Below, in pieces: positions 25,359 through 35,903 of a stretch of DNA of 64,000 nucleotides. Source of the DNA: Vreelandella halophila (lineage in GTDB: Bacteria > Pseudomonadota > Gammaproteobacteria > Pseudomonadales > Oleiphilaceae). Location of the stretch: NCBI RefSeq assembly GCF_019903425.1, contig NZ_JACHUZ010000013.1:1148285-1212284 (forward strand), given 5' to 3'. The notes below the pieces were generated by a model. The model searched no databases. It worked only from the letters and a program-made list of their open reading frames with translations, and was not told where the DNA came from. Position numbers and translations under genes: made by a program. How positions within the stretch are numbered: position 1 is the stretch's first letter; every line of letters begins with the position of its first letter.

Positions 25359-28300
25359 TCTGCAATGCCTGCAGACCTCAAGCCGCTACCGCGGCATCGG
25401 CCATTACGTCAGCTCGCTTGTGGAAGCCCTGATTGAGTGCAACCAGAATCAGGCCGAGCCGCACGAGCTCATACTGTTGTTCAATGGCGCGCAGCTCGAG
25501 CGCCTTGAAGAGCAATACCGGCGCTGGGCCTCTCTGGCGGGCGCCGGCAGCATCCGTGTCTTCCAGTCGCTGCCCGGCACGGCGGAAGTTCACTGCCCCA
25601 ATCAGGGCATTATCAGGGTCAGTGAATACCTGCGTAACGATTTCATTGAACGGCTGGCCCCGGATTTCGTGCTCATCGGATCGCTTTTTGAAGGCATGAC
25701 GGACGAATTCGTTGCCAGCATCCCGAGCGTACGCCGTTACGCCGTAGGCGTGATCGGCTACGATCTGATCCCACTGATCAGCCCCCGCGAGTATCTCGGT
25801 GACCCGCTCATCCGTCAGTGGTATTACCGTAAGCTGGAAAGCCTGCATCGCGCAGACCGTATTTTCGCCATTTCCGAGAGTGCCAGCCGGGAATTCGAGA
25901 CCCAGTTGGCGCCTGCCGAGGGCGTGGTGCATACCATCTCCACGGCCTGTGACAGCGGCTATTACCCACTGGCGGACGCGGGCGAGCCCTACCGCGATGT
26001 ACTCGCCGGCCTTGGGGTTGACGGCCCCTTCATCCTCTACAGCGGCGCCCCGGACGAACGCAAAAATCTCAATGCCCTGCTGCAGGCATTCAGCCAGCTT
26101 GAGTACGAGCAGCGCCAGCACCTGCGGTTGGTGCTTGTGGGCCGGTTTGAGCCCGTCAACCGCGCGGCGATCAGCCAGTTTGCGCGCAGAAACGGCATTC
26201 CGGACGAACACGTCGTCTATACCGGTTTCATTCCCCAGCATGAACTGAACGTCCTTTACAACCACTGCGAAGTATTTGTTTTCCCCTCGCGGCATGAAGG
26301 CTTCGGGCTGCCCGTACTGGAGGCCATGACCTGCGGGGCCCCGGTGCTGTGCGCCAACACCACCAGCCTGCCCGAGGTCATGGGCTGGGAAGAAGCGATG
26401 TTCGCCCCGGACGACATTCCCCGCCTGACGGCACTGATCACCCGGGTGCTCACAGAGCCCGGCTTCCGCCAGCGCTTGATTGATCATGGCCTGCAGCGGG
26501 CCCAGCTTTTCTGCTGGAAACGAACGGCACAGGCGCTGCTGCGCGAGGCCGAACAGGTCGTGGCCGGGCAAAGCCCCGCCCCGGCTGCTGGCGCCACAGA
26601 GCAGACCAGCGACCGGCTACCCGCGCTGGCGCGCCTTTGTGCCAGCTGGCAACTGCCCGACACGAGCCTGCGCCAGCTCGCCAACAGCCTGGCCGCCAAT
26701 GAGCGAGCGGCCGGTGAGCAGCGCCCGCAGCAGCATTACCACTGGCGTATTGAAGGCCCGTTCGACTCCAGCTACAGCCTCGCCCTGCTCAACCGTGAGA
26801 CCGCCCGTGGCCTCGCCGCCATCGGCCAGACTGTAACGCTGCACTCGACCGAAGGCCCGGGTGACTTTGAGCCGGACCCGGAGTTCATGGCGCAGAACCC
26901 CGACATTGGCGTTATGCATGCCCGCCTGGGTAACCCGGAACTGACGCCGGACATCACCAGCCGCAATCTCTACCCACCCCGTGTGGACGACATTGCAACC
27001 GGCCACGCCCTCCTGCATCACTACGCATGGGAGGAAAGCGGCTTTCCTCAGGCGTGGGCCGAGCAGTTCAGCCAGCATCTGACAGGGCTGACCTGCCTCT
27101 CCGAGCATGTGCGCAAGGTATTGATCGACAATGGCGTATGCCTGCCCATGGCGGTCAGCGGTTGCGGGGTGGACCACTGGGACCGCGTCGCCCCGGAGCC
27201 CTACGCCGCACCCGGTGACGGCTTCCGCTTCCTGCATGTTTCCTCGTGCTTCCCGCGAAAGGGCGTGGACGCGCTGCTGGCCGCCTGGGGGCAGGCATTC
27301 ACCCATGAGGACAACGCCTGTCTTATCATCAAAACATTCCCCAACCCCCACAACGATGTCGTGCAGCAGCTCGCTGCCCATCGTGAGGCGAACCCGGCCT
27401 ATCCCGAAGTGATCCTCATCTGGGAGGACCTGCCCGCCGGCCAGCTCAAGTCATTATACGAACAGTGCCATGCCCTGGTGGCGCCCAGCCGTGCGGAAGG
27501 CTTTGGCCTGCCGCTGGCCGAAGCCATGCTCAGCGGCCTGCCGGTGATCACCACCGGCTGGAGCGGCCAGCTTGACTTCTGCGACCCGCAAACCACCTGG
27601 CTGACCCGCTACCGCTTTGGGCGCGCCCGGACCCACTTCAACCTGCCGGATTCCGTCTGGGCGAACCCGGATACCGAGCATCTCGCCAGCCAGATGCGGG
27701 CCGTGCATGAAACGCCCGCTGAGCAGCGCCAGGCCCTCGCCGATGCCGCGGCCGCGCACCTGCGCGAGCATTTCAGCTGGGAGCGCGTGGCGCTGCGCAT
27801 GGTCAACCAGGCCGAACGCATCATCCGCATTCAGGAACAGGCACCGACCCAGCGGGCGCTGCGCATTGGGTGGGTCAGCACCTGGAATCAACGCTGCGGG
27901 CTTGCCACCTACTCCCGCCACCTGATTGAGCAAAACACAGACGACGACATCCGGGTCTATGCGCCGGTGCTGGGTGAGCCCCCGGAACAGCCGGATGGCG
28001 CGAACGTAACGCGTTGCTGGTACCAGGACGACCAGGACCCACTGACGCACCTGGGCGACTGCCTGCTCAGCGACCAGGTGGATGTGGTGGTGATCCAGAT
28101 GAACATCTATTTCTACAGTTACCCGGCACTGGCCCAGCTGATTGCCCGCCTGCGCAGCCGGGGCATCGTGGTGACGCTCACCCTCCACGCCACCATTGAG
28201 CCCGAACCGCGTAAAGCGCTCAGTGAGTTGCGCCCGGCCGCCGAAAGCTGTGACCGGGTTCTGGTACACACCGTGGGCGACCTCAACCGGCTGGTTGAGG

Positions 28301-28944
28301 CCGGCATGGCGGCCAACGCCACGCTGCTTCCCCATGGCATGGCCCAACCCCGGCCCGCCCCGGTGGACTGGCCGCATGCCGGCAAGCGCTGCATCGCCTC
28401 CTACGGTTTCGCGCTGCCGCACAAGGGGCTGGAAGTACTGCTGGAGGCCTTCGCGCATCGTCACCAGCAACAACCGGACACCGTGCTGCTGCTGCTCAAC
28501 GCCGAGCACCCGGACGCCAGCTCCGCCGCCACCATCCAGGCACTGCATCGCCGCATCCAGGAACTCGGGCTTGAACAGGCCGTGCACACCGAGCACCGCT
28601 TTCTCAGCGATGAACACAGCATGGCCCTGTTGCAGCAGGCCGATGTGATCGCCATGCCTTACCAGAACACGGGTGAATCCGCCAGCGGCGCGGTCCGTAT
28701 GGCAATCGCCTCCGCCCGGCCCGTGATGGTCACGCCACTTCCCATATTCGAGGATGTTGCGCCGGCTGTGGGTACCTTCAGCGGCACGGATGCGGACGCC
28801 ATTGCCCATGGGCTGGAGCGGGTGCTTGCCGGTCAGGATGGGCCGGAGCCCGAGCAGGCGCGCCAATGGCGCGAGCAGCACAGTTACCCCGTGGTTGCCG
28901 GGCGGCTGGCGCGCCTGCTGCGGGCGTTGTGGCTCAACCGCTGA
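25342..28944 (+). CDS. Triple-domain GT4-type glycosyltransferase
   Basis: A 1200-residue protein with three successive GT-B units. Unit 1 (1-410) has RGIGHYVSSL and EGFGLPVLEAM near 318. Unit 2 (about 450-815) has EGFGLPLAEAM near 719. Unit 3 (about 838-1200) starts LRIGWVSTWNQRCGLATYSRHL and has a weakened Glu motif (NTGESASGAVRMA). Such fusions build repeat units processively or add several linked sugars at the membrane. GGAGAGGG precedes ATG. As part of the Wzm/Wzt block it probably makes the exported chain with GDP-sugars from gmd/rmd. Confidence 0.88.
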   Translation: MRLVIDLQCLQTSSRYRGIGHYVSSLVEALIECNQNQAEPHELILLFNGAQLERLEEQYRRWASLAGAGSIRVFQSLPGTAEVHCPNQGIIRVSEYLRNDFIERLAPDFVLIGSLFEGMTDEFVASIPSVRRYAVGVIGYDLIPLISPREYLGDPLIRQWYYRKLESLHRADRIFAISESASREFETQLAPAEGVVHTISTACDSGYYPLADAGEPYRDVLAGLGVDGPFILYSGAPDERKNLNALLQAFSQLEYEQRQHLRLVLVGRFEPVNRAAISQFARRNGIPDEHVVYTGFIPQHELNVLYNHCEVFVFPSRHEGFGLPVLEAMTCGAPVLCANTTSLPEVMGWEEAMFAPDDIPRLTALITRVLTEPGFRQRLIDHGLQRAQLFCWKRTAQALLREAEQVVAGQSPAPAAGATEQTSDRLPALARLCASWQLPDTSLRQLANSLAANERAAGEQRPQQHYHWRIEGPFDSSYSLALLNRETARGLAAIGQTVTLHSTEGPGDFEPDPEFMAQNPDIGVMHARLGNPELTPDITSRNLYPPRVDDIATGHALLHHYAWEESGFPQAWAEQFSQHLTGLTCLSEHVRKVLIDNGVCLPMAVSGCGVDHWDRVAPEPYAAPGDGFRFLHVSSCFPRKGVDALLAAWGQAFTHEDNACLIIKTFPNPHNDVVQQLAAHREANPAYPEVILIWEDLPAGQLKSLYEQCHALVAPSRAEGFGLPLAEAMLSGLPVITTGWSGQLDFCDPQTTWLTRYRFGRARTHFNLPDSVWANPDTEHLASQMRAVHETPAEQRQALADAAAAHLREHFSWERVALRMVNQAERIIRIQEQAPTQRALRIGWVSTWNQRCGLATYSRHLIEQNTDDDIRVYAPVLGEPPEQPDGANVTRCWYQDDQDPLTHLGDCLLSDQVDVVVIQMNIYFYSYPALAQLIARLRSRGIVVTLTLHATIEPEPRKALSELRPAAESCDRVLVHTVGDLNRLVEAGMAANATLLPHGMAQPRPAPVDWPHAGKRCIASYGFALPHKGLEVLLEAFAHRHQQQPDTVLLLLNAEHPDASSAATIQALHRRIQELGLEQAVHTEHRFLSDEHSMALLQQADVIAMPYQNTGESASGAVRMAIASARPVMVTPLPIFEDVAPAVGTFSGTDADAIAHGLERVLAGQDGPEPEQARQWREQHSYPVVAGRLARLLRALWLNR

Positions 28945-29230
28945 GCGTGGCACCCAGCCAGGCAGCCCCCAGAACACCGCAGGCCGCGCCGGCCGCGTTG
29001 GCCGCCATATCCAGCCAGCAGAAACCGCTGCCCCAGAAGTGGTCCCACGTCTCCTTGGCCAGCCCCACGCCCAGGGTGGCTGCAAGCGCCGGGGCCACAC
29101 CCCAGGGGCCGAGCACGAACGTCATGGCCAGCGCCAAGGAAACAAAAAAATGCTGGTGCTTGTCGCGCTCGCTCAGAGCGCTGGCAAGCAGATTCTGGGC
29201 CTGTTGAAGCAGGCGGAGGGGGTTAAGCAT
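28934..29230 (-). CDS. Small integral membrane protein
   Basis: A 98-residue protein with three hydrophobic helices. The segments SERDKHQHFFVSLALAM and AKETWDHFWGSGFCWLDMAANAAGA put conserved-looking His/Asp/Glu residues in or near the membrane, as in small YfiM/VanZ-like families, but I cannot name it. The ATG at 29230 lacks a clear ribosome site; upstream in-frame starts exist. Its 3' end overlaps the glycosyltransferase gene by 11 bp, tail to tail. Confidence 0.6.
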   Translation of the reverse strand: MLNPLRLLQQAQNLLASALSERDKHQHFFVSLALAMTFVLGPWGVAPALAATLGVGLAKETWDHFWGSGFCWLDMAANAAGAACGVLGAAWLGATLSG

Positions 29231-29671
29231 TGGGAGCGGGTGGTTGCCTTTTGGGTAGGGCCTGATGCCTCTCACGGTTACACAGAATAAACAATCTGGT
29301 GATGAGGGTCCACCCGCGACGGTTGACGGCATTTGCTCCTTCCCTCAAGAATGAAGCTCACTCGCAGGCTATCCATTGCCAGCGCTGCAGTTACATAAAA
29401 GCTCATAAAAGGTAACTTGTTGAAGCGCTAGTAAGGTGCTAGTCTTTTTGCGCGAACGTGTTAGACCGACTATGTTCGGTAGCACGGGGGGCAGGCCAAA
29501 CGGTGAGACCAGCCAACAGAGGCAGTCACCCTGGCCGCCGCCAAGAAATGTTCTGCTTTAAGGGGCTTCCCTGAAAAGGAGTGCATACTCAGGTGGGTGT
29601 CGACGGATGCCCAGGCGTCAGCCAAACCTGAATCTAGTCGTTACGGCTTAACTAATGGAGAGTAAATAACT
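29231..29671. promoter_or_regulatory. Long leader of the S-layer gene with stable hairpins
   Basis: About 440 bp with no gene; the first 100 bp hold the upstream region of the small membrane protein. A two-part stem GGCCA-aac-GGTGA (29494-29506) pairs with TCACC-c-TGGCC (29526-29536). A smaller stem ACCGA/TCGGT lies at 29465-29480. GGAGAG sits just before the S-layer ATG. No clear -35/-10 pair was found. A long structured 5' UTR fits the very stable mRNAs of S-layer genes. It does not match the c-di-GMP GEMM consensus that I remember. Confidence 0.5.
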
Positions 29672-32600
29672 ATGGCAACAGCAACTCAAGAGCAGGTACT
29701 CGAGCTCTATATTGCTATTCTGGATCGCTCGCCTACCCAGGAAGAGTTTGATTTCTGGACAAGTGGGATCACAAGCGGTGTGGCATCCGTCGAAACGATG
29801 CGTTCCAGCCTTGTGAATGACACTGAAGCGGGCCAAAACCTCTACAACGATGAGAATTCCCGCGAAGACGTGGTCACCGCGCTGTACCAGAACCTGTTCG
29901 GTCGCGAGCCGGATGCCGAAGGCCTGGACTACTGGGTGAACACCAGCGAAGCCAACGCCGACCAACTCGCTCTGGCACTGCTTAACGGTGCGGGTGAGTC
30001 AGACCGTGCCGCCATCGACGAGCGCGTCGATCAGGCAGCGGCTGAGCTTGGTGTTGAAGACGGTGGCGGTGAGCAGCCGGGCGTGCCGGGCGAAACCTTT
30101 GCGCTCACGGAAAACCGCGACAACCTGGAAGGCACTGAAAACGACGACACCTTTGTTGGTGACGTGGGTCAGAACGATCTGGGGGCCATTTCCAATGCGC
30201 TCGCCAGCGGCGACGTGGTTGACGGCGGTGCCGGTTACGACACCATCGAAGCAACCATGATCAACGACAATGAAGTGGATTTTGGTGGCAGCCAGGACCC
30301 GATGCCGCGCACGGAAGACGTTGAGGAACTGAGCCTCAACGCGCTGGAAGACGTGACGCTGGATGCGGATCAGGTCAGTGGTGAGCAGCACTACACGTCT
30401 GTGGACAGCCGCGGCGATCTGATCGTCAACAACGTCGACATCGGCAGCAATCAGATCACCAAGGACATCACCCTTGAGATGAAGGACACCCAGCAGGGCT
30501 CTGATCTGGGCGTTTACTTCAACGAGCAGGATCTCAAAGCGGCGCCGGATGAGGTGAACCAGGCTGCTGAGTTCTTCATTCAGGTCGCTGACGGTAACGC
30601 GCAGGACCCTGAAGAACCGCTTGCCAACGTCGAGTTCGATCTGCAGTTCACTCAGGACGGCAGCACCGAGACGTTTGAAAACCTGACGTCCACAGACGGC
30701 ACATACCAGGGTCTGGTGGAAGCCGTTCAGACAGCACTGACCGACGCGGGTCTGACTGACTACACGGTCGAGCTGGGCAACGAGTTCAATGAGTTCACAA
30801 CGGACAACGGCCAGACCTTTGACCTCGACTACACCGGCTACAGCGTCAACGTGACCGATGACGGCGGTGAACCGTTCGAAAACATCGAATTCACACCGAC
30901 CCAGAAGTCCGGTACTGAGCTGGCGATCATCCTGGCGCAGTCCAGCATCCGTGAAGAGCGCGAAGTCATCACCAACCAGGTTGAAACTACCGTGGTTGCA
31001 GATGGTGTTGGTCGTGGTTCCGACGGCGGCGAGATTGTGGTTGGCTCCACTTCCAGCTCCGACAGCTCCACCGGCATTGAAGTGTTCAACGTAACCGTTG
31101 AAAACAGCAGTGTTGTGCATGACATCTCCACAACCAACGATGGCAATAGCAGCTGGAACGGCTTCCAGGAGCTCAACCTGACCAACGGTGATGTTAAGGG
31201 CGACTTTGTCCTGACCAACACCGAAGGCACCGACGTTGATACCCACGGCAACGTTGACAGCACCGGCTTCAAGCAGGGCCTTGACGCGATCAACGCCGAG
31301 AACTTTGAAGGCGACATCGTTCTGGGTCGTGACAACGACATTGTTGACGCAGTGGCGCTTAATGCGGCGGTTGAAGGCAATGTGACCTACAACGCGACCC
31401 TGACAACGGGCGTTACCCACACTGCAGTTACCGGCGCTGGTGATGACGTGTACGACGTGGCGCTGAACAACGACAGCAGCATCGCGATCAACGCCGGCAA
31501 TGGCAGCAACTTTGTCAATGTAACGGAAGGCGCGAGCCCCGCATCCAGCGCGAGCATCACAACCGGCTCTGGCGAGGATACCGTTGAAGGCAACGCGGTG
31601 AGCATTGAAGCCAACACTGGCAGCGGCAATGACGTCATCTATGCCGAGAACACCGGTGCCAAGGCGAACTTCGTCATTGATACCTCCACATTCGGCGATG
31701 ACACCGCAACACCGGCAGCAGAAGGCTCTGTGGATGCCTCTATTAACTCCGGGGTGGAGTTCCTGTACAACGCACGCGTACAGGTCACACTCAATACGGC
31801 TGGCAACGCAGCATCGGCCTCCACGGATGGCCTTGAAAGTGAGTTGGTGACCATCCAGCCGGAAGAGGGCAACCTTACAACCAAGGCGGACATCAACAAC
31901 GCCATTGTCCAGGCGATCAACGAAGACGAACAGCTGAGCCAGATTGCTGAAGCGTCTGTTGATGCCAATGGCGACGTCGCTGTCCAGTACCTGGTGGACG
32001 GAGCCCAGGCTGCGGACGCGGTTCAGGTTGATTTCTTTGCACCGGAGAGCCAGCTTGGCTCCACGCTGCAGAGCAACATTGAATCCGAGTTCGAGCAGAC
32101 CTATAACGATTCCGGCTTCTTTGGCGGTAGTGGCCCTGCGGATGCGCAGACCGCTCAGAACAACGCGCTGAGCGGGGGGCTGAGCGGCGGCTTCACCTCA
32201 AGTGCAGGGGTGGCCTCTACCGGAACACCGGCGATCTACACTGTCGATCTGGCGGGTGCTGGTGTGGATAGCAGCGGAGACGAGGTGACCTTTGATACAG
32301 GCGCCGGCGCTGAAGTGGTCTACACCTCAAGTGGCGCTGAAAACGACAGCTCGCTGGCATCCAGCCTGGTCACTCAGGGCACGGTTAGTGTTGATGGGGT
32401 AACCTACAACGTTGCTGCTGGTGCATCGGCTACGGAAATCGAGCTGACAGCTCAGTCCAACGTTGATGAAACGGATGACCTTGTTGTTGCAACCAATGAC
32501 GCTGACGGCTCAGGCGGTGCTGGTTTCAGTCAACCGACCACCACCACCTTTACTCCGGACCAGGACGGTGTAGCACCAACACCCGCCTCGGGCAGTGCGT

Positions 32601-33265
32601 CAGTCGATACGGATAACGCCAACATCGTCAATGGCGGTGCCGGCGATGACCTGATCGTTCTGAGCAGTGACACGACCGTTGCGGATACCGTGGCCTACAG
32701 CGGCTACAATCAGGGCGACGACACCATCGTTCACTTTGAGTCCGGCACAGACCAGCTGGATCTGAGCGCCTACCTCACCAACACGCTTTCTGACTCCGAG
32801 TCGGAAGATTCCCAGGTGGATATGGCGCCCGTAACCGGCACAGGTCTGGCTCTGGAAGCCAACAGTGTCAGCATTGTTGACTTCAACGGTGGCATTACTG
32901 ACGGCAACGATCTGCTTGATACTGAGGTGGATTCGGCAGAGTTCGCCGAGCTGGGTACAGCCGAACTCGAAGCGGCGCTGGAAGCTGAAAGCAATGGCGT
33001 CAGCACCTCCGAGAATGCGGATCTGTACCAGGATCAGGCGAAGTCGATCGTGATGGTCCGCAACAACGAGCAGGACTTCAACGACGGCACCGTTGTTCAG
33101 AACCAGGGCGAATACAAGATCTTTGAAGTGTCCTACGACAATGCGGCCGCCTACGCCGCTGGCGACACTGACAAGGACTTCAGCGTCAAACTGGTTGGTA
33201 CTGCCGACTTCGGCGACGATGCATCCATCGCTGCAACCGATGTTGAGGCAACCGCAGTAGCGTAA
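29672..33265 (+). CDS. S-layer-like protein, type I secretion substrate with DUF4214-like N-terminus
   Basis: A 1197-residue protein, very acidic and without cysteine. Residues 1-110 hold two DUF4214-like repeats (YIAILDRSPTQEEFDFW and YQNLFGREPDAEGLDYW), proposed surface-anchoring modules. The middle is a long Thr/Asn/Asp-rich beta region with only scattered RTX-like units (GAGDDVYDV, GSGNDVIYA, GGAGDDLIV). Near 1020 comes SGYNQGDDTIVHFESGTDQLDL, the usual last domain of type I substrates, and the chain ends in ATDVEATAVA. There is no Sec signal. RsaA-like S-layer proteins have this plan. It follows the secretion and glycan operon and precedes sapC. Confidence 0.85.
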   Translation: MATATQEQVLELYIAILDRSPTQEEFDFWTSGITSGVASVETMRSSLVNDTEAGQNLYNDENSREDVVTALYQNLFGREPDAEGLDYWVNTSEANADQLALALLNGAGESDRAAIDERVDQAAAELGVEDGGGEQPGVPGETFALTENRDNLEGTENDDTFVGDVGQNDLGAISNALASGDVVDGGAGYDTIEATMINDNEVDFGGSQDPMPRTEDVEELSLNALEDVTLDADQVSGEQHYTSVDSRGDLIVNNVDIGSNQITKDITLEMKDTQQGSDLGVYFNEQDLKAAPDEVNQAAEFFIQVADGNAQDPEEPLANVEFDLQFTQDGSTETFENLTSTDGTYQGLVEAVQTALTDAGLTDYTVELGNEFNEFTTDNGQTFDLDYTGYSVNVTDDGGEPFENIEFTPTQKSGTELAIILAQSSIREEREVITNQVETTVVADGVGRGSDGGEIVVGSTSSSDSSTGIEVFNVTVENSSVVHDISTTNDGNSSWNGFQELNLTNGDVKGDFVLTNTEGTDVDTHGNVDSTGFKQGLDAINAENFEGDIVLGRDNDIVDAVALNAAVEGNVTYNATLTTGVTHTAVTGAGDDVYDVALNNDSSIAINAGNGSNFVNVTEGASPASSASITTGSGEDTVEGNAVSIEANTGSGNDVIYAENTGAKANFVIDTSTFGDDTATPAAEGSVDASINSGVEFLYNARVQVTLNTAGNAASASTDGLESELVTIQPEEGNLTTKADINNAIVQAINEDEQLSQIAEASVDANGDVAVQYLVDGAQAADAVQVDFFAPESQLGSTLQSNIESEFEQTYNDSGFFGGSGPADAQTAQNNALSGGLSGGFTSSAGVASTGTPAIYTVDLAGAGVDSSGDEVTFDTGAGAEVVYTSSGAENDSSLASSLVTQGTVSVDGVTYNVAAGASATEIELTAQSNVDETDDLVVATNDADGSGGAGFSQPTTTTFTPDQDGVAPTPASGSASVDTDNANIVNGGAGDDLIVLSSDTTVADTVAYSGYNQGDDTIVHFESGTDQLDLSAYLTNTLSDSESEDSQVDMAPVTGTGLALEANSVSIVDFNGGITDGNDLLDTEVDSAEFAELGTAELEAALEAESNGVSTSENADLYQDQAKSIVMVRNNEQDFNDGTVVQNQGEYKIFEVSYDNAAAYAAGDTDKDFSVKLVGTADFGDDASIAATDVEATAVA

Positions 33266-33357
33266 GCGCCTCACAGGCGAGCGGGTCATGCGCAAACATG
33301 GCCTGCGAGCCTGATCTCTCCGGGCCGGTAACGGTCATGCACGAGAGGTCTTAAAAG

Positions 33358-33390
33358 CCCCGCATAGCTCAGGTTATGCGGGGTTTTTTT
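33358..33390 (+). terminator. Rho-independent terminator after the S-layer gene
   Basis: A perfect 9-bp stem CCCCGCATA/TATGCGGGG with an 8-nt loop and then seven T. It is strong and well placed 92 bp after the stop codon, separating the S-layer gene from sapC. Confidence 0.93.
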
Positions 33391-33473
33391 ATGACCGTGT
33401 TTGCCTCCCAATCCGTTATGCCCAGTAATGTGTTACCCTCTGCTCCGTCAGTAAACGGGCAAGGGGAAGTGGC

Positions 33474-34280
33474 ATGGCTCACTATGTGGCACTGAGCAGG
33501 ACCACCCATCGCGAAGCAGGGCTCATTCCCGGCGGGTACCAGCATGCGCTGGAAGAAACCCTGGTTCCGGTTGTTACGGAAGAGTTGCCGCAGGTTATTG
33601 CGGCGATGCCCGTAGGGTTCGCGCCCAAGCCTTCCGAGCAAGGCTACAGTCTGGTGGCTGTGCAGTCCCTGCGCAGTGGTGTTAATGCGTACGTACAACC
33701 CAATGGCCGGTGGCTGGGGAGTTATCGCCCGGCCTGGTATCGTGCCCACCCGTTCCGCTTGACCAGTGACGCAGAAAGCGGCCAAAGAATCCTCTGCATT
33801 GATACAGACTCGCCTACCTATGTGCCTCATGCCGGTGCCAATGCTATTCGGTTGTTCGAAGACGATGGCACGCCGACACAGCATACCCAGGCCAGTCTCA
33901 AGCTTCTGGAAAAGCTGGACGCCGCGCAACGGGTAACCCAGGCATTGGTCAACGAGCTTGAGGCGGCGGGGCTCATTACCCCCTGGCGAATCAGGGTGGG
34001 CGGCGCCGACGATGAGAGCGCACAGCCAGTCACCGGGATCTATCGCATTGATGAGGCGGCCTTGAAGGCACTGGACCCGGAAACACTGGGCAGGCTGGCC
34101 GCCAGCGGCGCGTTGTCTGCGGCCTATGCGCAATTACTGTCCGAACACCGGCTCCAGACATTGGCGCGCCTTCACCAACGCCGTGACGGTGTCAGCAGAA
34201 ACGAGACGGGCTCCTCACAGGATGTGGATCTCGAGTCGCTATTCCGCGATGACGATGACGACCTTTCCTTCGCCTTCTGA
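33474..34280 (+). CDS. sapC: SapC-family protein
   Basis: A 268-residue soluble protein. The stretch YSLVAVQSLRSGVNAYVQPNGRWLGSYRPAWYRAHPFRL is the SapC family core (first named in the Campylobacter fetus S-layer locus). No signal peptide is visible. The C-terminus is very acidic (DLESLFRDDDDDLSFAF). The biochemical function is unknown; repeated linkage with type I secreted surface proteins points to S-layer or giant adhesin biogenesis or regulation. Confidence 0.85.
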   Translation: MAHYVALSRTTHREAGLIPGGYQHALEETLVPVVTEELPQVIAAMPVGFAPKPSEQGYSLVAVQSLRSGVNAYVQPNGRWLGSYRPAWYRAHPFRLTSDAESGQRILCIDTDSPTYVPHAGANAIRLFEDDGTPTQHTQASLKLLEKLDAAQRVTQALVNELEAAGLITPWRIRVGGADDESAQPVTGIYRIDEAALKALDPETLGRLAASGALSAAYAQLLSEHRLQTLARLHQRRDGVSRNETGSSQDVDLESLFRDDDDDLSFAF

Positions 34281-34374
34281 GCACGGCCGTGGCGCCTTGC
34301 GTGACCGTTCAGCGATTGGCATGATAGCCGCCTTTCAGTTGCCCAAATGCTCACAATTCACTAGGAGCCGTGTT

Positions 34375-34806
34375 ATGGACACCTCGACTGCCGCGCAAAC
34401 CGTTACCATTGACGGTCAGCATTACAAGCGCGAGGACCTGAGCCAGTCTGCGCTGGCGCAGCTTGACAATCTCCAGTTTGTTGACCGTGAGATGACGGAG
34501 CTTAACAATCGTCTGGCGGTACTGCGCACGGCAAGACGGGCCTATGCCAAGGTCCTTGAGAGCCATTTGCCGGCCAAAAAAGCGCCCGCAAACAAAAAGA
34601 AAGACGTGGTCAGTATTGACGGCAGCAAATACAACCGAGCGGACTTCAGTGACGAAGGCCTTGCACAGCTCGCCAATCTGCAGTTTACAGACAGCGAGAT
34701 CGAGCAAACCAACAACCGTTATGCGGTGTTCCGCACAGCACGCACGACCTATGCCCAAACACTCGGGAGCGAGCTGAACGGGGTGCAGCCGGCAACAGCA
34801 CACTGA
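34375..34806 (+). CDS. Small protein with two tandem IDG-Y repeats (DUF6447-like)
   Basis: A 143-residue soluble protein made of one unit twice (about residues 8-62 and 75-132): V-x-IDG-x-x-Y-x-R-x-D-x-S-x-x-x-LAQL-x-NLQF-x-D, then NNR-x-AV-x-RTAR-x-x-YA. The units are joined by a Lys/Pro/Ala linker (KKAPANKKKD). The frame is open upstream, but AGGAG 9 nt before ATG 34375 fixes the start. Single-unit relatives (I recall DUF6447) also occur near type I secreted proteins. Function unknown; it may be a cytoplasmic chaperone or length regulator for the S-layer protein. Confidence 0.65.
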   Translation: MDTSTAAQTVTIDGQHYKREDLSQSALAQLDNLQFVDREMTELNNRLAVLRTARRAYAKVLESHLPAKKAPANKKKDVVSIDGSKYNRADFSDEGLAQLANLQFTDSEIEQTNNRYAVFRTARTTYAQTLGSELNGVQPATAH

Positions 34807-34825
34807 TGCCGGTATAGACGGTTGA

Positions 34826-35899
<1,074 letters not shown>

Positions 35900-35903
35900 C
35901 GCC

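Noticed and set aside
29461-29540. c-di-GMP (GEMM) riboswitch in the S-layer leader
   Set aside because: GCCAAAC and a paired stem look suggestive, but the required GCAAA and GNRA tetraloop/receptor arrangement is not seen.
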